Part shown: in pieces, positions 51,544-59,850 of the stretch
Layout: each line of letters opens with the position of its first letter
How positions within the stretch are numbered: the stretch's first letter is position 1
Assembly: GCA_035606915.1 (NCBI GenBank)
Contig: DATNDU010000184.1
Span: 62,001 to 126,000, forward strand
Origin: Roseiarcus sp035606915
GTDB lineage: Bacteria; Pseudomonadota; Alphaproteobacteria; Rhizobiales; Beijerinckiaceae
Reading direction: 5' to 3'
DNA: 64,000 bases
Program-made: the position numbers and the translations under genes
Notes under the pieces: model-generated
What the model was told of the DNA's origin: nothing
Databases searched by the model: none
What the model saw: the letters and a program-made list of their open reading frames with translations, nothing else

Positions 51544-53391
51544 ATGGACAAGAAGCAGAAGTGGCATACGTGGTACGCCGTCGCCGCGTTCATGGGCATC
51601 GCGCTGCTCGGCCAGTTGTGGAGTCTCGGCAGCAAAGTCTCGACGATTGCCTATAGCCAGTTCCTCGACGACCTGAAAAGCGGCAAGATCGTGCAGGTGC
51701 GCGTTGGCGGCGACTTCATCGACGGGGAATGGAAGGAGGCGCGGAAGAACGGCGTCAAACACTTCGTCACCACGCGCGTCGCCCCCGATATCGCCGCCGA
51801 ACTCGAAAAGAACCACGTCAAATTCAGCGGCCAGCCGCAGAACACGCTGTTCGGGACGCTGTTGTCCTACATCCTGCCGACGCTGCTGTTCTTTGGCGTG
51901 TGGTGGTTCTGGTTCCGCAATTTCGCGCAGGGGCAAACGGGCGCCGGCGGGCTGATGTCGATCGGCCGCAGCAAGGCCAAGGTCTATGTCGAGACCGACA
52001 CCAGGACCACCTTCGCCGACGTCGCTGGCGTCGACGAGGCCAAGGACGAGTTGCGCGAAGTCGTCGAGTTCCTCAAACATCCGACGCAATATGGCCGGCT
52101 CGGGGCGCGCATGCCGAAGGGCATTCTGCTGATCGGGCCGCCCGGCACTGGCAAGACGCTGCTGGCGCGCGCGGTGGCCGGCGAGGCCGGGGTTCCGTTC
52201 TTCTCGATCAACGGCTCGGAATTCGTCGAAATGTTTGTCGGCGTCGGCGCGGCGCGGGTGCGCGACCTGTTCGTGCAGGCGCGCGAGAAGGCCCCGGCGA
52301 TCATCTTCATCGACGAACTCGACGCAATGGGACGGGCGCGTGGCGCTTACCCGTTCGGCGCCAACGACGAAAAGGAGCAGACGCTCAACCAATTGCTGGT
52401 CGAACTCGACGGTTTCGATTCGCGCAGCGGCCTGGTGCTGCTGGCCGCCACCAACCGGCCGGAAATCCTCGACCCGGCGCTGCTGCGCGCCGGCCGCTTC
52501 GACCGCCAGGTATTGGTCGACCGGCCCGACAAACTCGGCCGCATCGAGGTGCTTGAGCTCTATCTGAAGAAGCACAAGATCGGCCCCGACGTCGCCGCCG
52601 ACGAGATCGCGGCGCTGACGCCGGGCTTCACCGGCGCCGACCTCGCCAATCTCGTCAACGAGGCGGCGCTCGTCGCCACCCGCCGCAACGCCGGCGAGAT
52701 CGCCATGAGCGATTTCACCGAAGCGGTGGAGCGCATCGTCGCCGGGCTTGAGAAACGCAAGCGCATCCTCAGCCCGAAGGAGCGGCGCGTCGTCGCCTAT
52801 CACGAGATGGGCCATGCGCTGGTGGCGATGTCGCTGCCGGGCGCCGATCCCGTACACAAGATCTCGATCATCCCGCGCGGCGTCGGCGCGCTCGGCTACA
52901 CGCTGCAAAGGCCGACCGAGGACCGCTTCGTCATCACCCGCGACGAACTCGTCGACCGCATGACGGTGCTGCTCGGCGGGCGCGCCGCCGAGTGGGTGAC
53001 GTTCCATCACACCTCCACCGGCGCCGCCGACGATCTCGTCAAGGTCACCGACATCGCGCGCGACATGACGATGCGCTTCGGCATGGACCCGGGGCTCGGG
53101 CCGGTCTCCTACGAAGGCGCGCCGTCGTTGTTCATGCCCGGCGCGCCGGGCATGGGCGGCGCGCAGGAGAAGCGTTACAGCGAGGCGACGGCGCGCGAGA
53201 TCGACGAGGCCGTGCATGCCCTCGTCACCGCCTGCTTCCAGCGCACGGTCGACATCTTGACCGCCCGCAATGCGCTGCTGGAACGCGGCGCGCAGATGCT
53301 GCTGGAGCGCGAAACGCTCGACGAGGAGGCGCTGAAGCAGTTGCGCGCCGAGGTTCCGCCAGCCAATGCGGTCAAGCCTGCTCTGACGTGA
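51544..53391 (+). CDS. ftsH: ATP-dependent zinc metalloprotease FtsH
   Basis: 615 aa membrane AAA protease. TM1 about 10-26, periplasmic segment, TM2 about 107-125; Walker A GPPGTGKT near 198-205, Walker B AIIFIDELDAMG, second region of homology ATNRPEILDPALLRAGRFDR, zinc site HEMGH near 420-424 (usual FtsH: HEAGH), third ligand Asp in STGAADDLVKVTDIARD. Active-site set is complete. The changed motif and the odd neighbours (not hpf, tilS or folP) suggest an accessory FtsH rather than the housekeeping one. Convergent 20-base overlap with the RND gene. Confidence 0.92.
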   Translation: MDKKQKWHTWYAVAAFMGIALLGQLWSLGSKVSTIAYSQFLDDLKSGKIVQVRVGGDFIDGEWKEARKNGVKHFVTTRVAPDIAAELEKNHVKFSGQPQNTLFGTLLSYILPTLLFFGVWWFWFRNFAQGQTGAGGLMSIGRSKAKVYVETDTRTTFADVAGVDEAKDELREVVEFLKHPTQYGRLGARMPKGILLIGPPGTGKTLLARAVAGEAGVPFFSINGSEFVEMFVGVGAARVRDLFVQAREKAPAIIFIDELDAMGRARGAYPFGANDEKEQTLNQLLVELDGFDSRSGLVLLAATNRPEILDPALLRAGRFDRQVLVDRPDKLGRIEVLELYLKKHKIGPDVAADEIAALTPGFTGADLANLVNEAALVATRRNAGEIAMSDFTEAVERIVAGLEKRKRILSPKERRVVAYHEMGHALVAMSLPGADPVHKISIIPRGVGALGYTLQRPTEDRFVITRDELVDRMTVLLGGRAAEWVTFHHTSTGAADDLVKVTDIARDMTMRFGMDPGLGPVSYEGAPSLFMPGAPGMGGAQEKRYSEATAREIDEAVHALVTACFQRTVDILTARNALLERGAQMLLERETLDEEALKQLRAEVPPANAVKPALT

Positions 53392-56300
53392 CCGGTTCCG
53401 TCTCCTTGATGCGGAACCACGCGACATAGAGCGCCGGCAGGAACAGCAGCGTCAGCGCCGTGCCGACGACGATGCCGCCCATCATCGCATAGGCCATCGG
53501 CCCCCAGAAGATCTCGCGCGAGATCGGAATCAGCGCCAGGGTCGCTGCGGCGGCGGTGAGCAGGATCGGCCGCATGCGATGCTCGGTCGCCTCGATCACC
53601 GCATCCCAGGCCCTGAGGCCCTCCTTGCGCACATCCTCGATCTGGACGATGAGGATGACCGCGTTGCGGATGAGAATGCCGATCAGCGCGAGAACGCCGA
53701 GAATGGCGACGAAGCCGAGCGGCGCGCGGCTCGGCAGCAGCGCCGCGACGACGCCGATCAGCGCCAGCGGCGCGACCGCGAACACCAGGAACAGCCGCTG
53801 GAAGCTCTGCAACTGGATCATCAGGATCGTCGCCATGATGAACAGCATCAGCGGCGCCACCGCCACGATCGGCCCCTGCGCCTTGGCGCTTTCCTCGACC
53901 GAGCCGCCGGCGACGATGGAATAGCCGATCGGCAGCGTCGCGCGCAGGGCGTCGATCTTCGGCTCCAGCTCCGCGACGACGGTCGCCGGCTGCACCGGCC
54001 CGCGCACCGCCGCCTGCACGGTGATCGTCGGCAACCGCGAGCGGCGCCAGATTTTCGGCTGCTCCAGCCCATAGCCGAACTTCGCCACCGCCGCCAGCGG
54101 CACCGCCTGGCCGCCGCTGCCGCTGAGCTGCAGATTGCTCAGCGTCGCGATCGAGCCGCGCTCCTGCGCCTCGGCGCGGGCGATGACGTTGATAAGATAG
54201 ATGTCGTCGCGGATCTGCGTAACCGTCGCGCCGCTGACGACATTGTTGATCGCCGCGGCGATGTCCTGCGAGGAGACGCCAAGCTGGCGCGCCTTATCCT
54301 GCAACACCTCCACCTTCAGCGCGCGCGCCGGCTCCATCCAATCATAGACCGGCTCGGCGAGGTTGTTGTTGGTCGCCATCGTCGCCGCGACCTTTTGCGC
54401 CAGCCCTCGCACCTGCTGAATGTCCGGGCCGCCGACGCGATATTGCACCGGGCGGCCGACCGGCGGCCCAATGTCGAGCAGCTTCACGTATGCGTCGGCG
54501 CCGGGGAACGTGCGCGTCAGATAGGCCTGAAGCTTGGCGCGCAGCTTGTCGCGCACCGCCAGGCCCTTGGTCAGGATCACCGTTTGCCCGTAGGCGGCAT
54601 CGCCGATCTGCACGTCGAAGGAGAGCACGAAGCGCGGCGCGCCGGCGCCGACATAGCTCGTCCAGTGGTCGACATCGGCGTTGCCTTGCAGCATGTCCTT
54701 CTCGAACTTCGCCATTTCGGCGTCGGTCTCGCGGATGGAGGCGTTTTGCGGCAAGCTCCAGTCGACGATGAGTTCCGGGCGGTCGGAACTGGGGAAGAAC
54801 TGCTGCTCGACGAATTTCATGCTGTAGACCGAGGCGGCGAAGGCGATCAGCGTCAGCGCGATGGTCATCCATTTCCAGCGCGTCGCGGCAAGCAGCGTGC
54901 GGCCGAAGCCGCGCGCGAACCAGCCCTTGTGATCGGCGTGCTTCTTCATCGTCGCCGGCAGCAGCGTCACGCCGAGCAGCGGCGTGAACAGCACCGCGAC
55001 GATCCACGAGGTGATGAGCGACACCGCGATGACGACGAACAGCGTGAAGGTGAACTCGCCCGCCGCGCTCGAATTGAGGCCGATCGGGATGAAGCCCGCC
55101 ACCGTCACCAGCGTGCCGGTCAGCATCGGGAAAGCGGTCGAGACATAAACATGCGTCGCCGCCTGGCGCAGGTTGTCGCCGACTTCGAGCCGCGCCACCA
55201 TCATTTCGACCGCGATCATCGCGTCGTCGACGAGCAGGCCGAGCGCGATGATGAGCGCGCCGAGCGAGATGCGTTGCAGCGAGATGCCCCAGATCGCCAT
55301 GACCAGGAAGGTGATCGCCAGCACCAGCGGAATGGAGATCGCCACCACCAGCCCGGCGCGCAGGCCCAGGCTCACGAAACTGATGAACAGCACGATGGCG
55401 ACCGCCTCGAACAGGGCTTTGGTGAAGCCCGATACCGCCTCCTCCACCACCGCCGGCTGGTCCGATACTTTCTCGACATCGACGCCGATCGGCAGGTCGC
55501 CGACGATCTCGTGCATCTTCTTTTCCAGCGCGGCGCCGAAATCGAGCAGGTTCGACCCGGCCTTCATGCCGATCGCCAGCGCGATGCCGGGCTTGCCGTT
55601 GAAGCGAAACAGCGACTCCGGGGGATCGACGAGGCCGCGGCGCACCGTCGCCACGTCGGTCAGCGGAAAGAAGCGGTCGTTGACGCGCAGGTTGATGGCG
55701 CTGAGGCTCGCCTCCGAGGTGAATTGCCCGTCGACGCGCACCGAGATGCGCTCCGGCCCGGCCTCGATGACGCCCGAAGGGGCGATGGCGTTCTGGGCCC
55801 GCAGCGAATTGGCGATCGCCGGCGCGTCGAGCCCGAGCGCCGCGACCTTGCGGGTGGAGAAATCGAGATACACCGCCTCGTCGCGGGCGCCGAGGATCTC
55901 CACCTGCCCGACATTGGGCACCGTCAGCACCTTCGAGCGCGCGAACTCCACCTGATCTCGCAACTGCCGCTCGGTCAGGCCGTCGGCGGTGAAGGCGAAT
56001 ATGTTGCCGTAGACGTCACCGAAGCGGTCGTTGAAGAACGGCCCCTGGACGCCTGAGGGAAAGCTCGACTGGATGTCGCCGATCATATTGCGCACCGTCA
56101 GCCAGACGTGCGGCACGTCCTTGGCTTTGGTGGTCGGCAGCAGGTTGACGAAGACGATGGCCTTGCCGGGGGTGGTGACGCTCTTGGTGTAATCGAGCGA
56201 TTCCAGCTCATCAAGCTTCTTTTCGATGCGGTCGGTGACCTGCTTGGCGACCTCCTCGGCGCTGGCGCCGGGCCACATCGCCTGGATCACCATGGTCTTG

Positions 56301-56434
56301 ATGGTGAAGTTCGGGTCCTCCTCGCGGCCGAGGCCGAGATAGGAGAACGCGCCGGCGAGCGCGAACACGATCATGAAATACCAGACCAGCGAGCGGTGCT
56401 CTAACGCCCAGTCCGAGAGGTTGAAGCGCTTCAC
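53372..56434 (-). CDS. RND efflux pump inner-membrane transporter (GTG start)
   Basis: 1020 aa, 12 membrane spans and two large periplasmic loops, AcrB/MexB superfamily but closest in style to VexF/MdtC-like pumps with paired adaptors. MVARLEVGDNLRQAA after TM4 motif LIIALGLLVDDAMIAVEMM; N-terminal FNLSDWALEHRSLVWYF; GREEDPNFTIKTMV. Starts with GTG at 56434, which overlaps the adaptor stop by 4 bases (GTGA). No outer-membrane TolC-type gene is present nearby. Substrates unknown. Confidence 0.88.
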   Translation of the reverse strand: MKRFNLSDWALEHRSLVWYFMIVFALAGAFSYLGLGREEDPNFTIKTMVIQAMWPGASAEEVAKQVTDRIEKKLDELESLDYTKSVTTPGKAIVFVNLLPTTKAKDVPHVWLTVRNMIGDIQSSFPSGVQGPFFNDRFGDVYGNIFAFTADGLTERQLRDQVEFARSKVLTVPNVGQVEILGARDEAVYLDFSTRKVAALGLDAPAIANSLRAQNAIAPSGVIEAGPERISVRVDGQFTSEASLSAINLRVNDRFFPLTDVATVRRGLVDPPESLFRFNGKPGIALAIGMKAGSNLLDFGAALEKKMHEIVGDLPIGVDVEKVSDQPAVVEEAVSGFTKALFEAVAIVLFISFVSLGLRAGLVVAISIPLVLAITFLVMAIWGISLQRISLGALIIALGLLVDDAMIAVEMMVARLEVGDNLRQAATHVYVSTAFPMLTGTLVTVAGFIPIGLNSSAAGEFTFTLFVVIAVSLITSWIVAVLFTPLLGVTLLPATMKKHADHKGWFARGFGRTLLAATRWKWMTIALTLIAFAASVYSMKFVEQQFFPSSDRPELIVDWSLPQNASIRETDAEMAKFEKDMLQGNADVDHWTSYVGAGAPRFVLSFDVQIGDAAYGQTVILTKGLAVRDKLRAKLQAYLTRTFPGADAYVKLLDIGPPVGRPVQYRVGGPDIQQVRGLAQKVAATMATNNNLAEPVYDWMEPARALKVEVLQDKARQLGVSSQDIAAAINNVVSGATVTQIRDDIYLINVIARAEAQERGSIATLSNLQLSGSGGQAVPLAAVAKFGYGLEQPKIWRRSRLPTITVQAAVRGPVQPATVVAELEPKIDALRATLPIGYSIVAGGSVEESAKAQGPIVAVAPLMLFIMATILMIQLQSFQRLFLVFAVAPLALIGVVAALLPSRAPLGFVAILGVLALIGILIRNAVILIVQIEDVRKEGLRAWDAVIEATEHRMRPILLTAAAATLALIPISREIFWGPMAYAMMGGIVVGTALTLLFLPALYVAWFRIKETEPVTSEQA

Positions 56435-57492
56435 GGATTTGCCCGCGGTTCGAGCCTGACCTGTTGGCCTTCGACGAGGCTGTGGACGCCGGCGGTGACG
56501 ACCCGCATCGCCGGCGCCAGCCCGCCCGTCACCTCGACCGGATCGGCCCGCCGGTCGGCGAGGGTCACGGCGCGCGTCGAGACCGTCAGCGCAGCGCGGT
56601 CGATGACCCAGACATAAGTCTTGCCGTCCCTGGTCAGGATAGCGGAGGCCGGCAGCCACAGCGCGTCGCGCGCCGTGCCCGCCGGCCAGGCGGTGATGGT
56701 CGAGCCGAGGCGGAAGGCGCTGGAGGGATGGTCGAGCGCGATCTTGACGCGCCGGGTGCGCGTCGCCGCGTCGGCCTGCGGGGCGATCTCGCGCACATGG
56801 CCGGCAGCGCGCACGCTGGGGTCGAGTTGGGCGGCGACCTCGAAGCCGTCGCCAAGGCGAACCACGGCCGCAGCGTTCTCGGGCGCATCGATCACCGCGT
56901 CGCGCAACGCCGGGTCGGCGAGGTCGACCACCATCTGTCCCGGCGACACGGTCTGGCCGACCTCGGCGCCGGTATTGGTGACGACGCCGGCGAAATCGGC
57001 CTTCAGCGCGGCGTAGCCCAATTCCTCGCGCGCTTTGGCGAGCGCGGCGCGGGCGTGCGACTGGCCGGCGAGCGCCGAGTCGCGCGCCTGGTAGGCGGCG
57101 TCGACCTGGGCTTGCGTGGCGACATTGGTCTTCAACAGCGCGCCCTGGCGATCGGCGACGCCGAGCGCGTTGACGGCCTGCGCGTCGGCGCTGGCGAGAT
57201 CGGCCTCGGCCGAGCGCACCGCCAGTTGCAGCGCCAGCGGATCGACGGTCGCCAGCGTCTGCCCTTTCTCGACCAGGTCGCCGATGTTGACCGGCCGCGA
57301 CGTCAGCCGGCCGAGCACGCGGAAGGCGAACGGCGTCTCCACCCGCGCCGCCACCACGCCGGCGAGCCGCAGCGGGTCGCTGGCGGTCTCGGCGACCACC
57401 GTCGACAGCACCGGGCGGATCTGCGGCGGCAGCGGCGCCGGTTTGTTGCAGGCCGCGAGCGCCAACGCGGCGGCGAAGACGAGGCGCTTCAC
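56431..57492 (-). CDS. RND periplasmic adaptor (MFP) lipoprotein, second in operon
   Basis: 353 aa. Lipobox LALAAC (Cys15) gives a lipid anchor. Barrel-sandwich segment FRVLGRLTSRPVNIGDLVEKGQTLATVD, alpha hairpin around 90-155, then LKADFAGVVTNTGAEVGQTVSPGQ. Couples the RND protein to an outer-membrane channel. 4-base overlaps with both the first adaptor and the transporter. Confidence 0.87.
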   Translation of the reverse strand: MKRLVFAAALALAACNKPAPLPPQIRPVLSTVVAETASDPLRLAGVVAARVETPFAFRVLGRLTSRPVNIGDLVEKGQTLATVDPLALQLAVRSAEADLASADAQAVNALGVADRQGALLKTNVATQAQVDAAYQARDSALAGQSHARAALAKAREELGYAALKADFAGVVTNTGAEVGQTVSPGQMVVDLADPALRDAVIDAPENAAAVVRLGDGFEVAAQLDPSVRAAGHVREIAPQADAATRTRRVKIALDHPSSAFRLGSTITAWPAGTARDALWLPASAILTRDGKTYVWVIDRAALTVSTRAVTLADRRADPVEVTGGLAPAMRVVTAGVHSLVEGQQVRLEPRANP

Positions 57493-58562
57493 GGCGCGGC
57501 TCGCTGCGGCGCGACGATCTCGCCGGGATAGAGAAACTTACCCCCCGCCGTGACCACCGTCTCGCCGCCGGAAAGCCCGCCGTCGAGAATCAGCGTCTCG
57601 TTGCCGAAGCCCTCCACTGTGACCGGCTTCAGCGACACCGCGCGGCTGGCGGGATCGACGGTCCAGACGGCGAACTTGCCGGCGTCGGAGGCGGCGGCCG
57701 ACCACGGCAACTCGACCACCTTGCTCGGCGCGAAGCCGGCCTCGCCGACGACGGCGGCGCCCAGCGGCATCTTGTCGGCGCCGTCGACGACGGCGACCTT
57801 CACCATCACCGTGCCCGAGCGGGCGTTGACGGTCGGCGAGATCTCGCGCACCCGGCCGTGCGCGGTCACGCTGCGATTGGCGACCAGCGTCAGCTTGACG
57901 CCGCCGCCGGCCGGCCGCGCGAAGAAGATCGATTCGAAGACGTTGAACACCGCGTCGCGCGGGCCGTCCTCGGCGACGGTGAAGGCGGTCTGGGCGGCTT
58001 GCGCGTATTGGCCGACCTCGATCTGCCGGGCGGTGACGACGCCGGCCTTTTCGGCCTTCAGCACGGTATGGGTCAGCGCATCCGCCGCGGTCGCCGCCTG
58101 CGCCTTGGCTCCGTCGAGCGCGCTTTGCGCGGTGCGCAGGTTCTTCTGGGCGGCGTCGAAGCTGGAGCGCGTCGTGAAGCCGGAGCTAAGCAATTGCTTC
58201 TGCCGGTCAAAGGCCGCCTGGTTTTGTTTCAGCACCGCCTCGGCCGAGGCCACGGCGGCGTTGGCGGCGTCGAGATCGGCCTTGGCGGCGGCCGGATCGA
58301 GACGCGCCAGCGTCTCGCCGGCTTTGACATGCGCGCCGACATCGACGTTGCGCTCGATGACGCGGCCGCTGATGCGGAAGGAGAGGTCGGAACTGACGCG
58401 CGCGGCGATCGCGCCAGTCAGCGACAGCGTCGGCGCGTATTGCGACACTTTCGCCGTCATCACCTGCACCGGCAACGGCGGCCGCTTGGATACGCTTGGC
58501 GGATTGCAGGCGGCGAGCGGCGTCGCGGCGAGCATCGCCAGGAACCTCGTGCCCGACCGCAT
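57489..58562 (-). CDS. RND periplasmic adaptor (MFP) lipoprotein, first in operon
   Basis: 357 aa. Lipobox PLAAC (Cys19). FRISGRVIERNVDVGAHVKAGETLARLD and LKAEKAGVVTARQIEVGQYAQ are the two halves of the lipoyl-like domain; alpha hairpin between. The longer frame to 59234 is a shadow of mtnA. Only distantly similar to the second adaptor, so the pump probably uses a hetero-oligomeric adaptor ring. Confidence 0.87.
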   Translation of the reverse strand: MRSGTRFLAMLAATPLAACNPPSVSKRPPLPVQVMTAKVSQYAPTLSLTGAIAARVSSDLSFRISGRVIERNVDVGAHVKAGETLARLDPAAAKADLDAANAAVASAEAVLKQNQAAFDRQKQLLSSGFTTRSSFDAAQKNLRTAQSALDGAKAQAATAADALTHTVLKAEKAGVVTARQIEVGQYAQAAQTAFTVAEDGPRDAVFNVFESIFFARPAGGGVKLTLVANRSVTAHGRVREISPTVNARSGTVMVKVAVVDGADKMPLGAAVVGEAGFAPSKVVELPWSAAASDAGKFAVWTVDPASRAVSLKPVTVEGFGNETLILDGGLSGGETVVTAGGKFLYPGEIVAPQRAAP

Positions 58563-58633
58563 CGCGCCCCCGTTCACGTCCGACGGGCGTGAGATAGAGG
58601 GCAGCGCGAGCGCGCCGTCAAGCTGTGGGGCGC

Positions 58634-59713
58634 TCAGCCGTGCCCGTAGAGCGCCGCCAACGCCGCCTTGCTCGCCGCCGCGACGCCGCGCTCGGTGATG
58701 ATGCCGCTGACGAGTTCGGCCGGGGTGACGTCGAAGGCGGGATTGGCGGCGCGCGTCCCCGGCGGCGCAAGCTCGACTTCGGCGACGCGGCCGTCGGCGA
58801 GCCGGCCCCAGATATGCGTCACTTCGCGCCCGTTGCGCTCCTCGATTTCGATCTTGCGGCCGTCCTCGATCGTCCAGTCGATGGTCGTGCCGGGTGCGGC
58901 GACGTAGAACGGCACGCCGTTGGCGCGCGCCGCGAGGGCCTTCAGGTAGGTGCCGATCTTGTTGGCGGCGTCGCCGCGCGCCGTCACCCGGTCGGCGCCG
59001 ACGATGCAAAGGTCGACCTCGCCATGCTGCATGAGATGGCCGCCGGCGTTGTCGACGATAAGCGTGAACGGCACGCCATGCTGGCCGAGTTCGAAGGCGG
59101 TGAGCGAGGCGCCCTGGTTGCGCGGCCGCGTCTCGTCGACGTAGACGTGGACCGGCACGCCGCGCTCGTGGGCGAGATAGATCGGCGCGGTCGCTGTGCC
59201 CCAATCGACGCAGGCGAGCCAGCCGGCGTTGCAATGGGTCAGCACATTGACCCGCCGCCCCGACGCTTTATGCGCCGCCTCGATCAGTTTGAAGCCGGCT
59301 TCGCCGATGGCGCGGTTGAGCTTGACGTCCTCCTCGCAGATTTCATCGGCGCGCCGGAACGCCGCCTCGCCGCGCGCCGCCGCCGGCAGCGGCGCAACGA
59401 CGGCGCGGACATCGTCGAGCGCGTGCTTGAGGTTGACGGCGGTCGGGCGGCTGGCGTTGAGCGCCCGATAGGCCTCAGCCAGGCTCGCATCGTCGCCCGC
59501 CTTGGTCAGCGCGATGGCGAGCCCGTAGGCCGCGGTGGCGCCGATCAGCGGCGCGCCGCGCACCACCATGGTCTTGATCGCCGCGACGGCGCTTTCGAGC
59601 GAATCCAGGCGCCGGAACGCCAGTTCGTGCGGCAGCCGGGTCTGGTCGATAGCCTCGACGGCGGCCGGGCCGGCGCGCCAGATCGTGCGATAGGCTTTGC
59701 CGTCGATTCTCAT
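58634..59713 (-). CDS. mtnA: S-methyl-5-thioribose-1-phosphate isomerase
   Basis: 359 aa. MtnA of the methionine salvage pathway: catalytic Cys in VLTHCNAGWLA and Asp in CIVGADRVTARGD; VVRGAPLIGATAAYG binds the phosphate. Isomerises methylthioribose-1-phosphate to the ribulose form. No other mtn genes are nearby. 71 bases separate it from the RND adaptor gene downstream on the same strand. Confidence 0.93.
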   Translation of the reverse strand: MRIDGKAYRTIWRAGPAAVEAIDQTRLPHELAFRRLDSLESAVAAIKTMVVRGAPLIGATAAYGLAIALTKAGDDASLAEAYRALNASRPTAVNLKHALDDVRAVVAPLPAAARGEAAFRRADEICEEDVKLNRAIGEAGFKLIEAAHKASGRRVNVLTHCNAGWLACVDWGTATAPIYLAHERGVPVHVYVDETRPRNQGASLTAFELGQHGVPFTLIVDNAGGHLMQHGEVDLCIVGADRVTARGDAANKIGTYLKALAARANGVPFYVAAPGTTIDWTIEDGRKIEIEERNGREVTHIWGRLADGRVAEVELAPPGTRAANPAFDVTPAELVSGIITERGVAAASKAALAALYGHG

Positions 59714-59850
59714 GCCGTCTCCCGCAGCGTCCTGCTTCTCGGCCCCGCTTTAGGCAATTTCGTCGTCAGTCACAATAATGGTACGAGCGTTAAACTCGGA
59801 ACGTATTAAGTCCTGCTACGCTTCGAGCGGACGGAAAAGGGGGATTCGGC
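59714..59850. promoter_or_regulatory. Divergent intergenic region mtnA/glgP
   Basis: 137 bases. Minus strand TTGTGA (complement of 59770-59775) and TAAAGC (complement of 59747-59752), 17 bases apart, are a weak promoter candidate for mtnA. For glgP I see only an AT-rich stretch (59790-59812) and the purine-rich leader AAAAGGGGGA. Nothing else stands out. Confidence 0.35.

Noticed and set aside
53579..56056. 825-codon plus-strand open frame
   Set aside because: Opposite the RND transporter; composition is Arg/His/Asp-rich and has no hydrophobic or domain pattern.
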